A stretch of 64,000 bases of DNA from Streptomyces sp. NBC_00377 (GCF_036075115.1 NZ_CP107958.1:7068001-7132000), one strand, 5' to 3'; counted from the first letter of the stretch, positions 51,068-60,395 are shown. Translations and numbers: made by a program. The notes: a model not told the origin generated them from the letters alone.

Positions 51068-51146
51068 GGCGAAGCCCGGGACCGCTGGTGAGGCCGCATG
51101 TCAACTCCCTGCGCCCCATGGCCTGTTTCATGCGAAGCTGGGACTC

Positions 51147-51665
51147 ATGAGCGTCGCTGAACCCCGCAGGATCGTCCTCTTCCGCCATGCGAAAGCCGAC
51201 TGGCCACAGGTGACCGACCATGAGCGTCCGCTCGCTGAGCGGGGCCGAAAGGACGCCGCCGTCGCCGGACGCAGACTGGCCGACACCGGCATCCCCATCG
51301 ACCTGGCCCTCTGCTCCACCTCGACCCGCACGCGCGAGACATGGAAGCTCGCCGTGCAGGAGTTCCCGCAGCGGCCGAAAACCGTCTACGAGGAGCGGAT
51401 CTACGAGGCCTCGCCCGGTGAGCTGATCGCCCTGCTCAACGAAACCCCCGACGACGTGCGCGACGTCGTCCTGATCGGCCACAACCCGGGCATCCAGGGC
51501 CTCGCCGACATCCTGTCCGGACAGGCCGAGGGCGACGCGGGCGAGCGGATGCAGCGCCGCGGCTTCCCGGCGGCGGCCTTCGCCGTCCTCACCCACGACG
51601 GTTCCTGGAAGTCCCTGGAACCGGGCGTGGCCACGCTGCGCGACTACTGGGCGCCCGAGGAGTAA
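51147..51665 (+). CDS. sixA: SixA-like histidine phosphatase
   Basis: Predicted 172 aa. The histidine phosphatase motif RHAKADW (RHxK) is at about residues 13-19; conserved Arg in STSTRTRETWKL and a His in LIGHNPGIQGLAD complete the site. SixA-type enzymes remove phosphate from histidine phosphotransfer proteins or small molecules. It ends before a strong hairpin terminator. Confidence 0.92.
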   Translation: MSVAEPRRIVLFRHAKADWPQVTDHERPLAERGRKDAAVAGRRLADTGIPIDLALCSTSTRTRETWKLAVQEFPQRPKTVYEERIYEASPGELIALLNETPDDVRDVVLIGHNPGIQGLADILSGQAEGDAGERMQRRGFPAAAFAVLTHDGSWKSLEPGVATLRDYWAPEE

Positions 51666-51681
51666 CCACCCGGCACGCGAG

Positions 51682-51712
51682 AGGGCCCGGCACCGCGACG
51701 GCGCCGGGCCCT
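51682..51712. terminator. hairpin terminator after sixA
   Basis: AGGGCCCGGC (51682-51691) pairs with GCCGGGCCCT (51703-51712). It lies 16 bases after the sixA stop. Confidence 0.85.
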
Positions 51713-51751
51713 GTCCATGATGTCGGTGTGCCCCGGCGCCTGTGGGCGCAG

Positions 51752-51920
51752 GTGACCCGTGGCTGCGTCCCGGTGCCCGGCCATCCGCCCGTGAGGGCGT
51801 CCCGGTCCCAAGGCATCCGCCTGCCAGGGTGCCCCGGTCCCCGGGCGTCCCGGTCCAACAGGGCATCCGCCTGCGCGGGTGTCCCGGTCCCCGGGCGTCC
51901 CCGTGTCAGGGCGTCCGGTA
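51752..51920. repeat. 60-bp imperfect tandem repeats between sixA and serB
   Basis: Two good units begin GGCATCCGCCTG at 51812 and 51872, each with a CCCGGTCCCCGGGCGTCCC core, spaced 60 bases; a diverged unit starts near 51752 (CCATCCGCCCGTG). The whole 51713-51935 gap has nothing else recognisable. Confidence 0.7.
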
Positions 51921-51935
51921 CGGCCGTCGCCGGTG

Positions 51936-53150
51936 CTACCGCTCGTCGTGCGTCTCGGCGGCCTCGACCTCTTCGCGGGTGATCCCGAGCAGATACAGGA
52001 CGGTGTCCAGGAACGGCACGTTCACCGCCGTGTGCGCCGCCTCGCGCACGACCGGCTTGGCGTTGAAGGCGACCCCGAGTCCGGCCGCGTTCAGCATGTC
52101 GAGGTCGTTGGCGCCGTCGCCGATCGCCACGGTCTGGGAGAGCGGTACGCCCGCCTCCGCGGCGAACCGGCGCAGCAGCCGCGCCTTGCCCGCACGGTCC
52201 ACGATCTCGCCGGTGACCCGGCCGGTCAGCCTGCCGTCGACGATCTCCAGCGTGTTGGCCTGGGCGAAGTCCAGCCCGAGACGTTCCTGAAGGTCGTCGG
52301 TGACCTGGGTGAAGCCGCCGGAGACGACCCCCACCTGGTACCCGAGCCGCTTCAGCGTCCGGATCAGCGTGCGCGCCCCCGGCGTAAGCCGCACCTCGGT
52401 GCGGACCTTGTCCACGACCGAGGCGTCCAGCCCCGCCAGCAGCGCCACACGCGCGTGCAGCGACTGCTCGAAGTCGAGCTCACCGCGCATCGCGGCCGCC
52501 GTCACCTCGGCGACCTCGTCCTCGCAGCCGGCGTGCGCGGCGAAGAGCTCGATCACCTCGTCCTGGATCAGCGTGGAGTCGACGTCCATGACCACGAGCC
52601 GCTGGGCCCGCCGGTACAGGCCGGCGTCGACCACCGCGACGTCCACCCCCAGCGCCGCAGCGTCCGTGACCAGGGCGGTGCGCAGCGGCTCGGTCTCCAC
52701 CCCGGAAACGGCGAACTCCACGGCGGTCACGGGGTATTTGGCGAGCCGGAAGATGCGGTCGATGTTCCCGCCGGCCTTGGTGATCTTCGCGGCGACCGCC
52801 GCCGTGGCCTCCGCGGTGAGCGGATGCCCGAGCACGGTGACCAGGGACCTGCCGAGGCCTCGCGGCCGGTTGTCACCGATACCGGAGATGATCTCGGCCT
52901 GCATCTTCATCGACTCGGCCCAGCTGTGGACCGTCGACCGCAGCTCGCCCTCCAGACCGGAGGACGGCTCGGTGACCAGGGCGCACAGCACCATCCGGCC
53001 TCGGGTCACGACCTGCTCGATGTCGACCACGTCGACGGAGAAGGCGGCGAGGGTGTCGAAGAGGCCGGCCGTGATGCCAGGCCGGTCCTTGCCGAAGATC
53101 TTGACAAGGAGCGTGGGGACGTCGGAGGACGAAGTCTGCGAAGCGCTCAT
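51936..53150 (-). CDS. serB: phosphoserine phosphatase SerB
   Basis: Predicted 404 aa. Two ACT-like domains come first (TLLVKIFGKDRPGITAGLFDTL at the start), then the HAD domain with motif I VVMDVDSTLIQDEV (about residue 190), motif II GVVSGGFT and motif IV AIGDGANDLDML. The product makes serine from phosphoserine. The ACT domains point to amino-acid feedback. The start ATG 53150 is chosen because the ACT domain begins there. Confidence 0.95.
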   Translation of the reverse strand: MSASQTSSSDVPTLLVKIFGKDRPGITAGLFDTLAAFSVDVVDIEQVVTRGRMVLCALVTEPSSGLEGELRSTVHSWAESMKMQAEIISGIGDNRPRGLGRSLVTVLGHPLTAEATAAVAAKITKAGGNIDRIFRLAKYPVTAVEFAVSGVETEPLRTALVTDAAALGVDVAVVDAGLYRRAQRLVVMDVDSTLIQDEVIELFAAHAGCEDEVAEVTAAAMRGELDFEQSLHARVALLAGLDASVVDKVRTEVRLTPGARTLIRTLKRLGYQVGVVSGGFTQVTDDLQERLGLDFAQANTLEIVDGRLTGRVTGEIVDRAGKARLLRRFAAEAGVPLSQTVAIGDGANDLDMLNAAGLGVAFNAKPVVREAAHTAVNVPFLDTVLYLLGITREEVEAAETHDER

Positions 53151-53280
53151 GGTGTACCCACCGTATCCGGCACTCCGTGCCGCCCGCCGCCGAGGTCCGC
53201 CTGACGGACGGGTAACAGTGGAAGTCAGCGAGGTGGCGTGCACCTGGACGGCCGGTCTCGGGTTCAGCGGCGGGGGCCTC

Positions 53281-55263
53281 TCATCGGGACCCCCCGGGCG
53301 CTTTGGGCCCCCTCGGAGGGGCGGGCGGAGGCGGTGGCGGGGGCGGTGGGCCCTCCTCCGGGCCGGGCGGCGGTCGTTCCCCGGCGCGCGGCCCGGGCCG
53401 CGGGGCGGCGGGCCGGCGCGGTGAACGGGGCGGCGGCCCCATCGGCCGTACCACCGTCGGGGCGCCGTAGACGTCGTCCGGTCCCGGCGGCACGGCGGGA
53501 AGCCGCCCGCCACCCCGCCGGACCGCCGGCGGGGCACCCGACGGCGGCTCGCTCCGCCGGGAGCTCTCGTACGGCCTCGACGGCCCGGCCCCGTCGCCAC
53601 CTGCCCGATCGGGCCGGGCGTCCTGAACGTCCCGCCCCTCCCGCAACTCCTCCGGCACCCGCAGGTAGGGGTTGGTCGCCGGGTTCGGCGGACGGTACGA
53701 GGGCGCCCCCGGTCCGTACGGCCCCGCCCGTCCGCCCGGGGGACCCGACGGCCCGCGGCCCCCGCCGGGGCCCGCCGCGCCGCCCCCCGCGTCACCCCGT
53801 GCCGGCGGTGCCGTCCGCCGTCCCGCGGCCCCCGTGGCCCAGGCCGACAGCGCACCGACGGCCCCTGCCCCCGCGCCCCACACGGCGCCCAGCAGCAGCG
53901 CCACACCGAGGTGCCCGCGCAGCTCGATCCCGGCCCCGAAGGCGTCGAACCCCAGCACGGACAGCGAGGCGTCCACGGACACGTTCGTCAGCCAGGCGAT
54001 CAGCGGCAACGCCAGTCCCGTCGCCATCCCCAACCGCAGGGCGCAGCGCCCCACGAACCCGGCCACACCGACCCCGCGCCCGCCCGGTCCCGCCCCGGCG
54101 ACCGACCCCGATCCCGCGCCCGCTCCCGAGGCCGGCGGAAATACCGGCGCCACCGGTGTCCGCACGGCCGTCAGCACCCCCGCGAGCAGCATCATCAGCG
54201 CCGCCGCCACGCCCAGCAGCCACACCCGTCCGTCCAGCCCCGCGAGGCGGTGCAGGGTCACCGACTGTTCGGTTCCGGCGCTCAGCAGATCGTCCAGGGG
54301 GTCCGGGAGGACGCCGGTCAGCGCGCCCGTCGCCCGTCCGTCCCACGGGACGAACAGACCGATCGGGATGCCCAGCCAGACCCCGTTCGGCGCGCCGAGC
54401 AGCGCCGCCCCCGTGATCCGCCTCGGGTGGTCGTCGCCGATCGCCGCGTACGCCGCCGCCGCGAACCCGGCCGCCACGGCCACCAGCAGCACGGTCACGA
54501 CGGCGGACACCGCGGGCCTCACCACGCGGTGCACCGCCTCCCAGCCGGGCGGCAGCGGAGTGCGCCGCGAGGCCAGCAGGGCGATCAGCAGGATGCCGAG
54601 CGACCAGCCGAGACCACCGAGCAGCGTGGGTGCCGTGTCGACGGTGAAACCGACCGCGGCCTTCGCGTCGACGAGGTCGCCGAGCCGGTCGGGCAGCAGT
54701 CCGCCGATGTCCCCCAGGCCCGGGACCTCCAGTCCGCCACCGCCCCCGCCGCCCCCACCGGGCAGGTCGTCCAGTCCCAGCGCGCCCCCGTCCAGTGTGA
54801 TGACGTCGTGCCCCGCCCAGGCCAGCCCGCCCAGCATCGCCACGTACAGCGCCACCACCGCGCCCACGCGCGCGAGGAGTTCGGCGGGGGCGATCACCGC
54901 TCCGGCCCCGCGCAGCGACCGCAGGAAGAACCACGACAGCAGCAGCGCGCCGACCAGGCTCACCCCCAGTGGCGTGATCTCGATGGCGGTGTTCGCCTCC
55001 GCGCCCGTGAGCCCGAAAGCGGACACGTCACCCGACGGAGTCACCGAACCCCCGGCGCCCAGCGCCACCACCGCTGCGGTCATCGGCCCCAACGAGCCCG
55101 CGGAGTCCGCCTCCAGCAGGTGCAGCCCCAGCGCCGCCGTACCCGCCATCCCGATCAACGCCCAGCTCACCGCGGCGATCGCGGCCAGCAGCACGTCCGT
55201 CCACGGCACGCCCCTGCCGCGCGCCACGCTCCCACTGCCTTCGACACCCGTACCGGCACTCAT
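53281..55263 (-). CDS. streptophobe family membrane protein
   Basis: Predicted 660 aa. The first 60% has about ten hydrophobic helices, a poly-Gly run (GGGGGGGGG near residue 172) and two long extracytoplasmic loops. The final third is a Pro/Gly/Arg-rich low-complexity tail ending in PPPPPPPPAPPRGPKAPGG. I recognise this as the streptophobe family, named for its restriction to Streptomyces and its hydrophobicity. It is predicted to sit in the cytoplasmic membrane; function unknown. It is divergent from the FHA-ABC gene. Confidence 0.8.
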   Translation of the reverse strand: MSAGTGVEGSGSVARGRGVPWTDVLLAAIAAVSWALIGMAGTAALGLHLLEADSAGSLGPMTAAVVALGAGGSVTPSGDVSAFGLTGAEANTAIEITPLGVSLVGALLLSWFFLRSLRGAGAVIAPAELLARVGAVVALYVAMLGGLAWAGHDVITLDGGALGLDDLPGGGGGGGGGLEVPGLGDIGGLLPDRLGDLVDAKAAVGFTVDTAPTLLGGLGWSLGILLIALLASRRTPLPPGWEAVHRVVRPAVSAVVTVLLVAVAAGFAAAAYAAIGDDHPRRITGAALLGAPNGVWLGIPIGLFVPWDGRATGALTGVLPDPLDDLLSAGTEQSVTLHRLAGLDGRVWLLGVAAALMMLLAGVLTAVRTPVAPVFPPASGAGAGSGSVAGAGPGGRGVGVAGFVGRCALRLGMATGLALPLIAWLTNVSVDASLSVLGFDAFGAGIELRGHLGVALLLGAVWGAGAGAVGALSAWATGAAGRRTAPPARGDAGGGAAGPGGGRGPSGPPGGRAGPYGPGAPSYRPPNPATNPYLRVPEELREGRDVQDARPDRAGGDGAGPSRPYESSRRSEPPSGAPPAVRRGGGRLPAVPPGPDDVYGAPTVVRPMGPPPRSPRRPAAPRPGPRAGERPPPGPEEGPPPPPPPPPAPPRGPKAPGGSR

Positions 55264-55508
55264 GCAGACCCCCCGATCCGCGGCGCGCGGCGGCGAAGAT
55301 CGCCGCTTCCGTCCCCCTCGCGTGCTTTACCACTCTCCGGGCCGGTTTCAACCCCGTCAACGGGAACGGCCGATACGCTCGCACCCGCTCCGCACAAGGC
55401 CCGACTTTCGGTCAGGGGGCCGCTACTGAAATAGTTCCCCCCGATGTTCGACATCCCTAGACTCCCCGTTGATGGGGCTGCATCGGGGGACAACTCAGTG
55501 GGGCTGGA

Positions 55509-58034
55509 GTGCCGGAACTCGTACTGGAATTGAACGGACGCACCTGGACGCTCGATCCGTCCAGGCAATACACCCTCGGACGTGATCCGCAGGGGGACAT
55601 CGTCTTCGACGACGCCAGGGTCTCCTGGCGCCATGCCACCGTCAGCTTCAACGGGCGCAGTTGGGTCGTCGAGGACCACGGGAGCACCAACGGCACGTTC
55701 ACGCAGGGGCAGCGGATCCACCAGCTGGACATCGGTCCCGGCACGGCGCTGCACCTGGGCAACGCGACCGACGGACCGCGGGTGAACGTCTCGGGAGCGC
55801 AGGCGCCCGCCGCGCAGCCCCAGCAGCAGCCGTACGCCGCGCAGGCCGCGAACCCGGGCTGGGCCCAGCAGGCCCCGCAACCGCAGTCGCCGCAGGCCGG
55901 CTGGCAGCCGCCGCAGCAGGGCGCGCCGCACGTCCCGCAGCAGCAGGGGCCGGGCGAGCCGTATGTGCAGAAGGTGCCCGGCGGAGGCGCGGGGGCGCCG
56001 CCGGTCTACGGAGACCGCAGCCCGACCACGTTCCACCAGTTCTCCCTCGGCCGGGTGATGCGCATCGGCCGTGCCCTCGAGAACGAGCTGGTCGTCTCCG
56101 ACCTCCAGGTCTCGCGTCACCACGCCGAGTTCCACTCGACGCCCGACGGCCGGATGGAGATCCGGGACCTCGGCTCGCACAACGGCACCTACGTCAACGG
56201 CCAGCCGATCCCCAAGGGCGGCTCGGTCCAGCTGGGGCCCACCGACGTCGTCGGCGTCGGCCACTCGACGTTCCGGATCGTCGCGGACCGGCTCGAGGAG
56301 TTCGTCGACACCGGTGAGGTCTCCTTCTCGGCCCGCCACCTGACCGTCACGGTCGACGGCGGCAAGCAGATCCTCAAGGACGTCTCCTTCGGCGTCCCGG
56401 AGAAGTCACTGATCGCGGTCATCGGACCGTCGGGTTCCGGCAAGTCGACCCTGCTCAAGGCGCTCACCGGCTACCGGCCCGCCAACCAGGGCGACGTCCT
56501 CTACGACAACCGGAACCTGTACAAGCAGTTCGCTGAGCTGCGTCAGCGCATCGGCCTGGTTCCGCAGGACGACATCCTGCACAAGGAACTGACCGTCAAG
56601 AAGGCCCTGAAGTACGCGGCCAAGCTCCGCTTCCCGGCCGACACCACGGCCGCCGAGCGTGACGCCCGCATAGACGAGGTGCTGCGCGAGCTGAAGCTGG
56701 ACATCCACAAGGAGAAGAAGGTCACCTCCCTCTCCGGTGGCCAGCGCAAGCGCGTCTCGGTGGCCCTGGAACTGCTCACCAAGCCGTCGTTGATCTTCCT
56801 GGACGAGCCGACCTCCGGCCTCGACCCGGGCATGGACCGCGATGTGATGCAGTTGCTGCGCGGCCTCGCCGACGACGGCCGCACGGTCCTGGTCGTCACC
56901 CACTCGGTGGCCGAACTCGCGATCTGCGACAAGCTGCTGGTGATGGCTCCGGGCGGTGCCGTCGCCTACTTCGGCCCGCCCGAGGAGGCGCTGAACTTCT
57001 TCGGCTACGACACCTGGGCCGATGTCTTCTCCGCCTTCGAGAACTACCGCGACTACGACTGGGCGGGCCGCTGGAAGGGCTCGCAGCACTACCAGATGTA
57101 CGCCGCGGACATCGACGCCATCGCGCCGCAGTCCGTACAGATGCCGCCGATGCAGGCGATGAAGCCGCCGAAGCCGCAGGGCTGGATGTCCCAGTTCGTC
57201 ACGCTGGTGCGCCGCTACGCCTCGGTGATCGCCTCCGACAAGGGCTTCCTGGCCCTGACGGTGATCCTGCCGGCCGTCCTCGGCGCGGTGAGCCTGCTCA
57301 TCGACTCCGGCAACAGCCTGCTGCCCAACCCGGTCAACCCGAAGACCGGCCGGATCATCCCCAACGGCACGGCCACCACCGTCCTGCTGATCCTCGCGGT
57401 CGGCGCCTGCTTCGCGGGCGCGGCCAACTCGGTCCGCGAGCTGATCAAGGAACGGGTCATCTACGAGCGGGAACGTGCCACCGGTCTGTCCCGCTCCGCG
57501 TACCTGATGTCCAAGGTGTTCGTGCTCGGCGTGGTCACCCTGCTCCAGGGCCTGATGGTCGGCGTCATCGGCTTCGCGAGCCGGGAGATCCCGAAGGAGG
57601 GCCTGGTCCTCGGCAGTGCCACCATGTTCGAGCTCTCCATCCCGATCATGGCGCTGGGCTTCACGTCGATGATGTTCGGACTGGTCATCTCGTCGCTGGT
57701 GAAGACGGCCGAGAAGACCATGCCGCTGCTGGTGATGTTCGCGATCATCCAGGTCGTCTTCACCGGCTGCCTGTTCACCCTGAACGGCGCGGTCGGCGTC
57801 AACGAGTTCTCGTATCTGATGCCCTCGCGCTGGGCGGTCGCCGCCGCGGGCGCCACGCTGGACTTCAACAAGATCAGCCCGCCCAAGGACGGCGGTGCGA
57901 CGGACCCGCTGTGGGAGCACAGTGTCGGAGTCTGGGGCCTGGACATGGCCGCGCTGATCGTCCTCGGTGTGATCTGCGGCTTCTTCGTGGCCCGCTTCCT
58001 GCGCCGCCACGAGCCCGAGGTCATGCGCAAGTAG
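55509..58034 (+). CDS. double-FHA ABC transporter with fused permease
   Basis: Predicted 841 aa from GTG 55509. Two FHA domains (about residues 1-95 and 185-260) carry the phosphothreonine-binding pattern: LGRDPQGD...GSTNGTF, and IGRALENELVV...SRHHAEF...GSHNGTYVNG. A Gln/Pro linker separates them. An ABC domain with Walker A GPSGSGKST and signature LSGGQRKR follows (about 290-500), then an ABC-2 type permease with six helices. The FHA domains suggest control by a Ser/Thr kinase. Substrate unknown. Confidence 0.92.
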   Translation: MPELVLELNGRTWTLDPSRQYTLGRDPQGDIVFDDARVSWRHATVSFNGRSWVVEDHGSTNGTFTQGQRIHQLDIGPGTALHLGNATDGPRVNVSGAQAPAAQPQQQPYAAQAANPGWAQQAPQPQSPQAGWQPPQQGAPHVPQQQGPGEPYVQKVPGGGAGAPPVYGDRSPTTFHQFSLGRVMRIGRALENELVVSDLQVSRHHAEFHSTPDGRMEIRDLGSHNGTYVNGQPIPKGGSVQLGPTDVVGVGHSTFRIVADRLEEFVDTGEVSFSARHLTVTVDGGKQILKDVSFGVPEKSLIAVIGPSGSGKSTLLKALTGYRPANQGDVLYDNRNLYKQFAELRQRIGLVPQDDILHKELTVKKALKYAAKLRFPADTTAAERDARIDEVLRELKLDIHKEKKVTSLSGGQRKRVSVALELLTKPSLIFLDEPTSGLDPGMDRDVMQLLRGLADDGRTVLVVTHSVAELAICDKLLVMAPGGAVAYFGPPEEALNFFGYDTWADVFSAFENYRDYDWAGRWKGSQHYQMYAADIDAIAPQSVQMPPMQAMKPPKPQGWMSQFVTLVRRYASVIASDKGFLALTVILPAVLGAVSLLIDSGNSLLPNPVNPKTGRIIPNGTATTVLLILAVGACFAGAANSVRELIKERVIYERERATGLSRSAYLMSKVFVLGVVTLLQGLMVGVIGFASREIPKEGLVLGSATMFELSIPIMALGFTSMMFGLVISSLVKTAEKTMPLLVMFAIIQVVFTGCLFTLNGAVGVNEFSYLMPSRWAVAAAGATLDFNKISPPKDGGATDPLWEHSVGVWGLDMAALIVLGVICGFFVARFLRRHEPEVMRK

Positions 58035-58042
58035 TCCCTTCG

Positions 58043-58096
58043 CCGTACGCCGATGGGCGGCACCCCTGGTACGGGGTGCCGCCCATCGGCGTACGG
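58043..58096. terminator. 24-bp perfect hairpin, bidirectional terminator
   Basis: Arm 58043-58066 is the exact complement of 58073-58096, with loop TGGTAC. It starts eight bases after the FHA-ABC stop and lies 53 bases beyond the convergent transglycosylase stop. Confidence 0.9.
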
Positions 58097-58110
58097 AGAG
58101 CGCTCGGCGC

Positions 58111-58155
58111 GCGGTCGCTCGGTACGCGGTCGCTCGGTACAGGATCGCTCAGTAC
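58111..58155. repeat. 15-bp tandem repeat crossing the transglycosylase stop
   Basis: GCGGTCGCTCGGTAC at 58111 and 58126, then AGGATCGCTCAGTAC at 58141, which contains the stop codon of the transglycosylase gene (TCA 58149-58151). A fourth, weaker copy may precede at 58096. Confidence 0.75.
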
Positions 58156-58955
58156 GCGCTGTCGACGTTGTCGATCGTGCCGTACTTGTCGGCCGCGTAG
58201 TTCGCCGCGGCGGTGATGTTGGCGATCGGGTCGTAGATGTTCCAGGACGTCCCGGCGACGTGGTACGCGGCGAAGGTCGGCGGGATCACCTGGAGCAGGC
58301 CCTTGGAGGGGATGCCGTTGATGGCGTTGATGTCCCAGTTGTTGATCGCCTTCGGGTTGCCCGAGGACTCCCGGATGATGTTGCGGTGCAGGCCGCTGTA
58401 GGAGCCCGGGATGCCCTTGGACTTCATGATGGCCAGGGAATGCTTGATCCAGCCGTCGAGGTTGTTGGCGTAGCGCTTGACGGTGACCTGCTTGACCGCG
58501 GCGCGCTTGGCGGAGCGGCTCGCCGCCTCCTTGGCCTTGTGCGCGGCGGCGGCCTTGTGCGCGGCGGCCGCCTTGTGCGCGGCGGCGGACTTCTTGGCGG
58601 CGGCCTTGTGTGCGGCGGCGGCCTTCTTGGCGGCGGCCTTGTGCGCGGCGGCGGCCTTGTGCGCGGCGGCCGCCTTGTGCGCGGCGGCGGACTTCGCGGC
58701 GGTGGACTTCGCGGCGGCCGCGGCCGCCTTCTTCTTCGCCTCGATGGCGTCGATCTTCACGCTCTTCGCTGCCAGCTGGTCGGTCACGTCGGCCTTGACG
58801 TTCTGCACCGGCGCGGAGCTGTAGGCGACCCGGGCCGAGGAGACGGCGTCCGTAGTGGTCGTCTGCGCGTCGGCCGGCACCACGGAGAAGGCGAGGGCGG
58901 CGGCACCGAGCGTGGCTGCACCGGCGATCGCGATCTTGTGAGTGTTCTTGGGCAT
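58149..58955 (-). CDS. lytic transglycosylase-like protein with Ala/Lys/His stalk
   Basis: Predicted 268 aa. A signal peptide (KIAIAGAATLGAAALAFSVVPADAQ) is followed by a low-complexity stalk (about residues 72-145) of repeated KAAAAH/HKAAA units, and a C-terminal SLT-type domain: WIKHSLAIMKSKGIPGSYSGLHRNIIRESSGNP (with the catalytic Glu in IIRESSGNP), then INGIPSKGLLQVIPPTF. It should cut peptidoglycan at the cell surface. The stalk may be a rigid helix or wall spanning spacer. Confidence 0.88.
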   Translation of the reverse strand: MPKNTHKIAIAGAATLGAAALAFSVVPADAQTTTTDAVSSARVAYSSAPVQNVKADVTDQLAAKSVKIDAIEAKKKAAAAAAKSTAAKSAAAHKAAAAHKAAAAHKAAAKKAAAAHKAAAKKSAAAHKAAAAHKAAAAHKAKEAASRSAKRAAVKQVTVKRYANNLDGWIKHSLAIMKSKGIPGSYSGLHRNIIRESSGNPKAINNWDINAINGIPSKGLLQVIPPTFAAYHVAGTSWNIYDPIANITAAANYAADKYGTIDNVDSAY

Positions 58956-59285
58956 GCGGAAGGACCTCTTCGAATAGCGCGGAGGTCGCTCTCTTCGTCC
59001 GACGTCGGACAGCGGGTGCTTTCGGCACGAGCGCCGGAGGTGAACCCGCGGCGCTGAGCGACGTGAGCCATTCTTAGCGGCCGCAAAAAGGGCAGGCAAA
59101 GGTGTGACGTACGATCCTCGATAGTGGATCGGGGAAGGGCAAATCGGGACAGATAGAACCATCTGCCCCGTTCACCGCGTCCCCTTTGACTCCTATTGCC
59201 CGTAGTACGTGATCCGCGCCCTATGTGCGGGCTCACACGGTCGCCACCCCGTTCTCACGGATAGTTGCCCGAGCAATGCTCTGTG
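58956..59285. promoter_or_regulatory. structured leader upstream of the transglycosylase gene
   Basis: About 330 bases to the convergently transcribed end of the QueA-like gene. It holds a perfect palindrome GTCCGACGTCGGAC (58997-59010), a GTGC/GCAC stem and GCGCC/GGCGC arms around a GGTTCACC loop (59031-59054). Many streptomycete wall hydrolases have long leaders (some with c-di-AMP riboswitches), but I cannot match the ydaO consensus here. Confidence 0.4.
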
Positions 59286-60395
59286 TCAGGACTCGTCGGG
59301 CGGCAGGAGGAGGTGCACGTCCCCGAACTCGTGCCACAGGTAGCGCCCTTCCAGCGCCGCGCCGTACCCACGGTCGATCGCGTCCCCTCCCGCCACCGCC
59401 TCCAGCATCAGCAGATGCGAGGCCTCCGGCTCGTGCAGCCCGGTCAGCAGCCCGTCCACCGCCCGCACTCCACGCTCGGGAGTGACGACGAGATCCGTCC
59501 AGCCCGCACACGCGCGTACGACGCCGCCGGCCCCGGCCGCCGACTCCACGGCCCGTACAGCGGTGGTCCCCACCGCGATCACCCGCCCGCTCGCCCGCCC
59601 GCCACCGGTACCCCGCACGGCATTGATCAGCCGGGCCGACGCCTCGGGCACCGCGAACCGCTCCGGATACGGCGGCTCGTGCACCTCCGCCGAGGCGACC
59701 CCGGTGTGCAGCGTGATCGGCGCGAACTGCACCCCCCGGCTGACCAGCTCCGCCACCAGCCCCGGAGTGAAGGGCCGCGCCGCACTCGGCATCTCCGCAC
59801 TGCCCGCACCATCGGCCGAGGGCAGAGCGAACACCGTCTGGTACACGGACAGCGGCTGGTCCCGCTCGGTGTAGGAGTAACGGATGGGCCGCCCGTACGC
59901 CCGCAGCAGCCCCGGCACCGCCCCGGCCGGAGACACCCGGGCCCACCACAGCCGCCCGCTCCCCGGACTCAGCGGCTCCTCCGGCACCAGCCGCACACCA
60001 CCGGCCAGCCGCACCTCGGACCCCACGGGCCCTCCGGCACGCGCGCGTGTGGTGCCGCTGCCGTCCGGATCACGCAGTTCGACCGCCCACCGTCCGTCGT
60101 CACCGCGCGTGGAGAAGTGCACCACCACACGCGCGTGCCCGACCCGTCCGTCCACGGCCGCCGCCAGCGTCGGCGAGGTGTTCACCACGAGCAGGTCCCC
60201 GGCCCGCAACAGCCCCGGCAGCTCCCGGAACCCGTGATGCGCCACCTCCGTCCCCCGCGACACCAGCAGCCGTACGTCGTCCCGGTCCCGCCCCGGCTCG
60301 CGCTGCTCGGCCGGCACCCGCGCCGACAGCTCCGCGGGCACCTTCCACCGCCCCCGGCTGCGCGCGTGCCCGAACACCCCCGTGGCCGGCGTCAT
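59286..60395 (-). CDS. QueA-like SAM:tRNA ribosyltransferase-isomerase family protein
   Basis: Predicted 369 aa. It has the family's RDDVRLLV (RLLV), DLLVVNTSPTLAA, ITLHTGVAS and AVGTTAVRAVES blocks. QueA makes epoxyqueuosine on tRNA, but no queuosine gene (tgt, queG, queC-F) is near, and the sequence is less conserved than E. coli QueA, so function may differ. ATG 60395 overlaps the upstream SDR stop by four bases. Confidence 0.8.
   Translation of the reverse strand: MTPATGVFGHARSRGRWKVPAELSARVPAEQREPGRDRDDVRLLVSRGTEVAHHGFRELPGLLRAGDLLVVNTSPTLAAAVDGRVGHARVVVHFSTRGDDGRWAVELRDPDGSGTTRARAGGPVGSEVRLAGGVRLVPEEPLSPGSGRLWWARVSPAGAVPGLLRAYGRPIRYSYTERDQPLSVYQTVFALPSADGAGSAEMPSAARPFTPGLVAELVSRGVQFAPITLHTGVASAEVHEPPYPERFAVPEASARLINAVRGTGGGRASGRVIAVGTTAVRAVESAAGAGGVVRACAGWTDLVVTPERGVRAVDGLLTGLHEPEASHLLMLEAVAGGDAIDRGYGAALEGRYLWHEFGDVHLLLPPDES

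Noticed and set aside
58956..59285. c-di-AMP (ydaO) riboswitch before the transglycosylase
   Set aside because: The wall-hydrolase context fits but I could not align the consensus blocks. It is listed as an unclassified structured leader.
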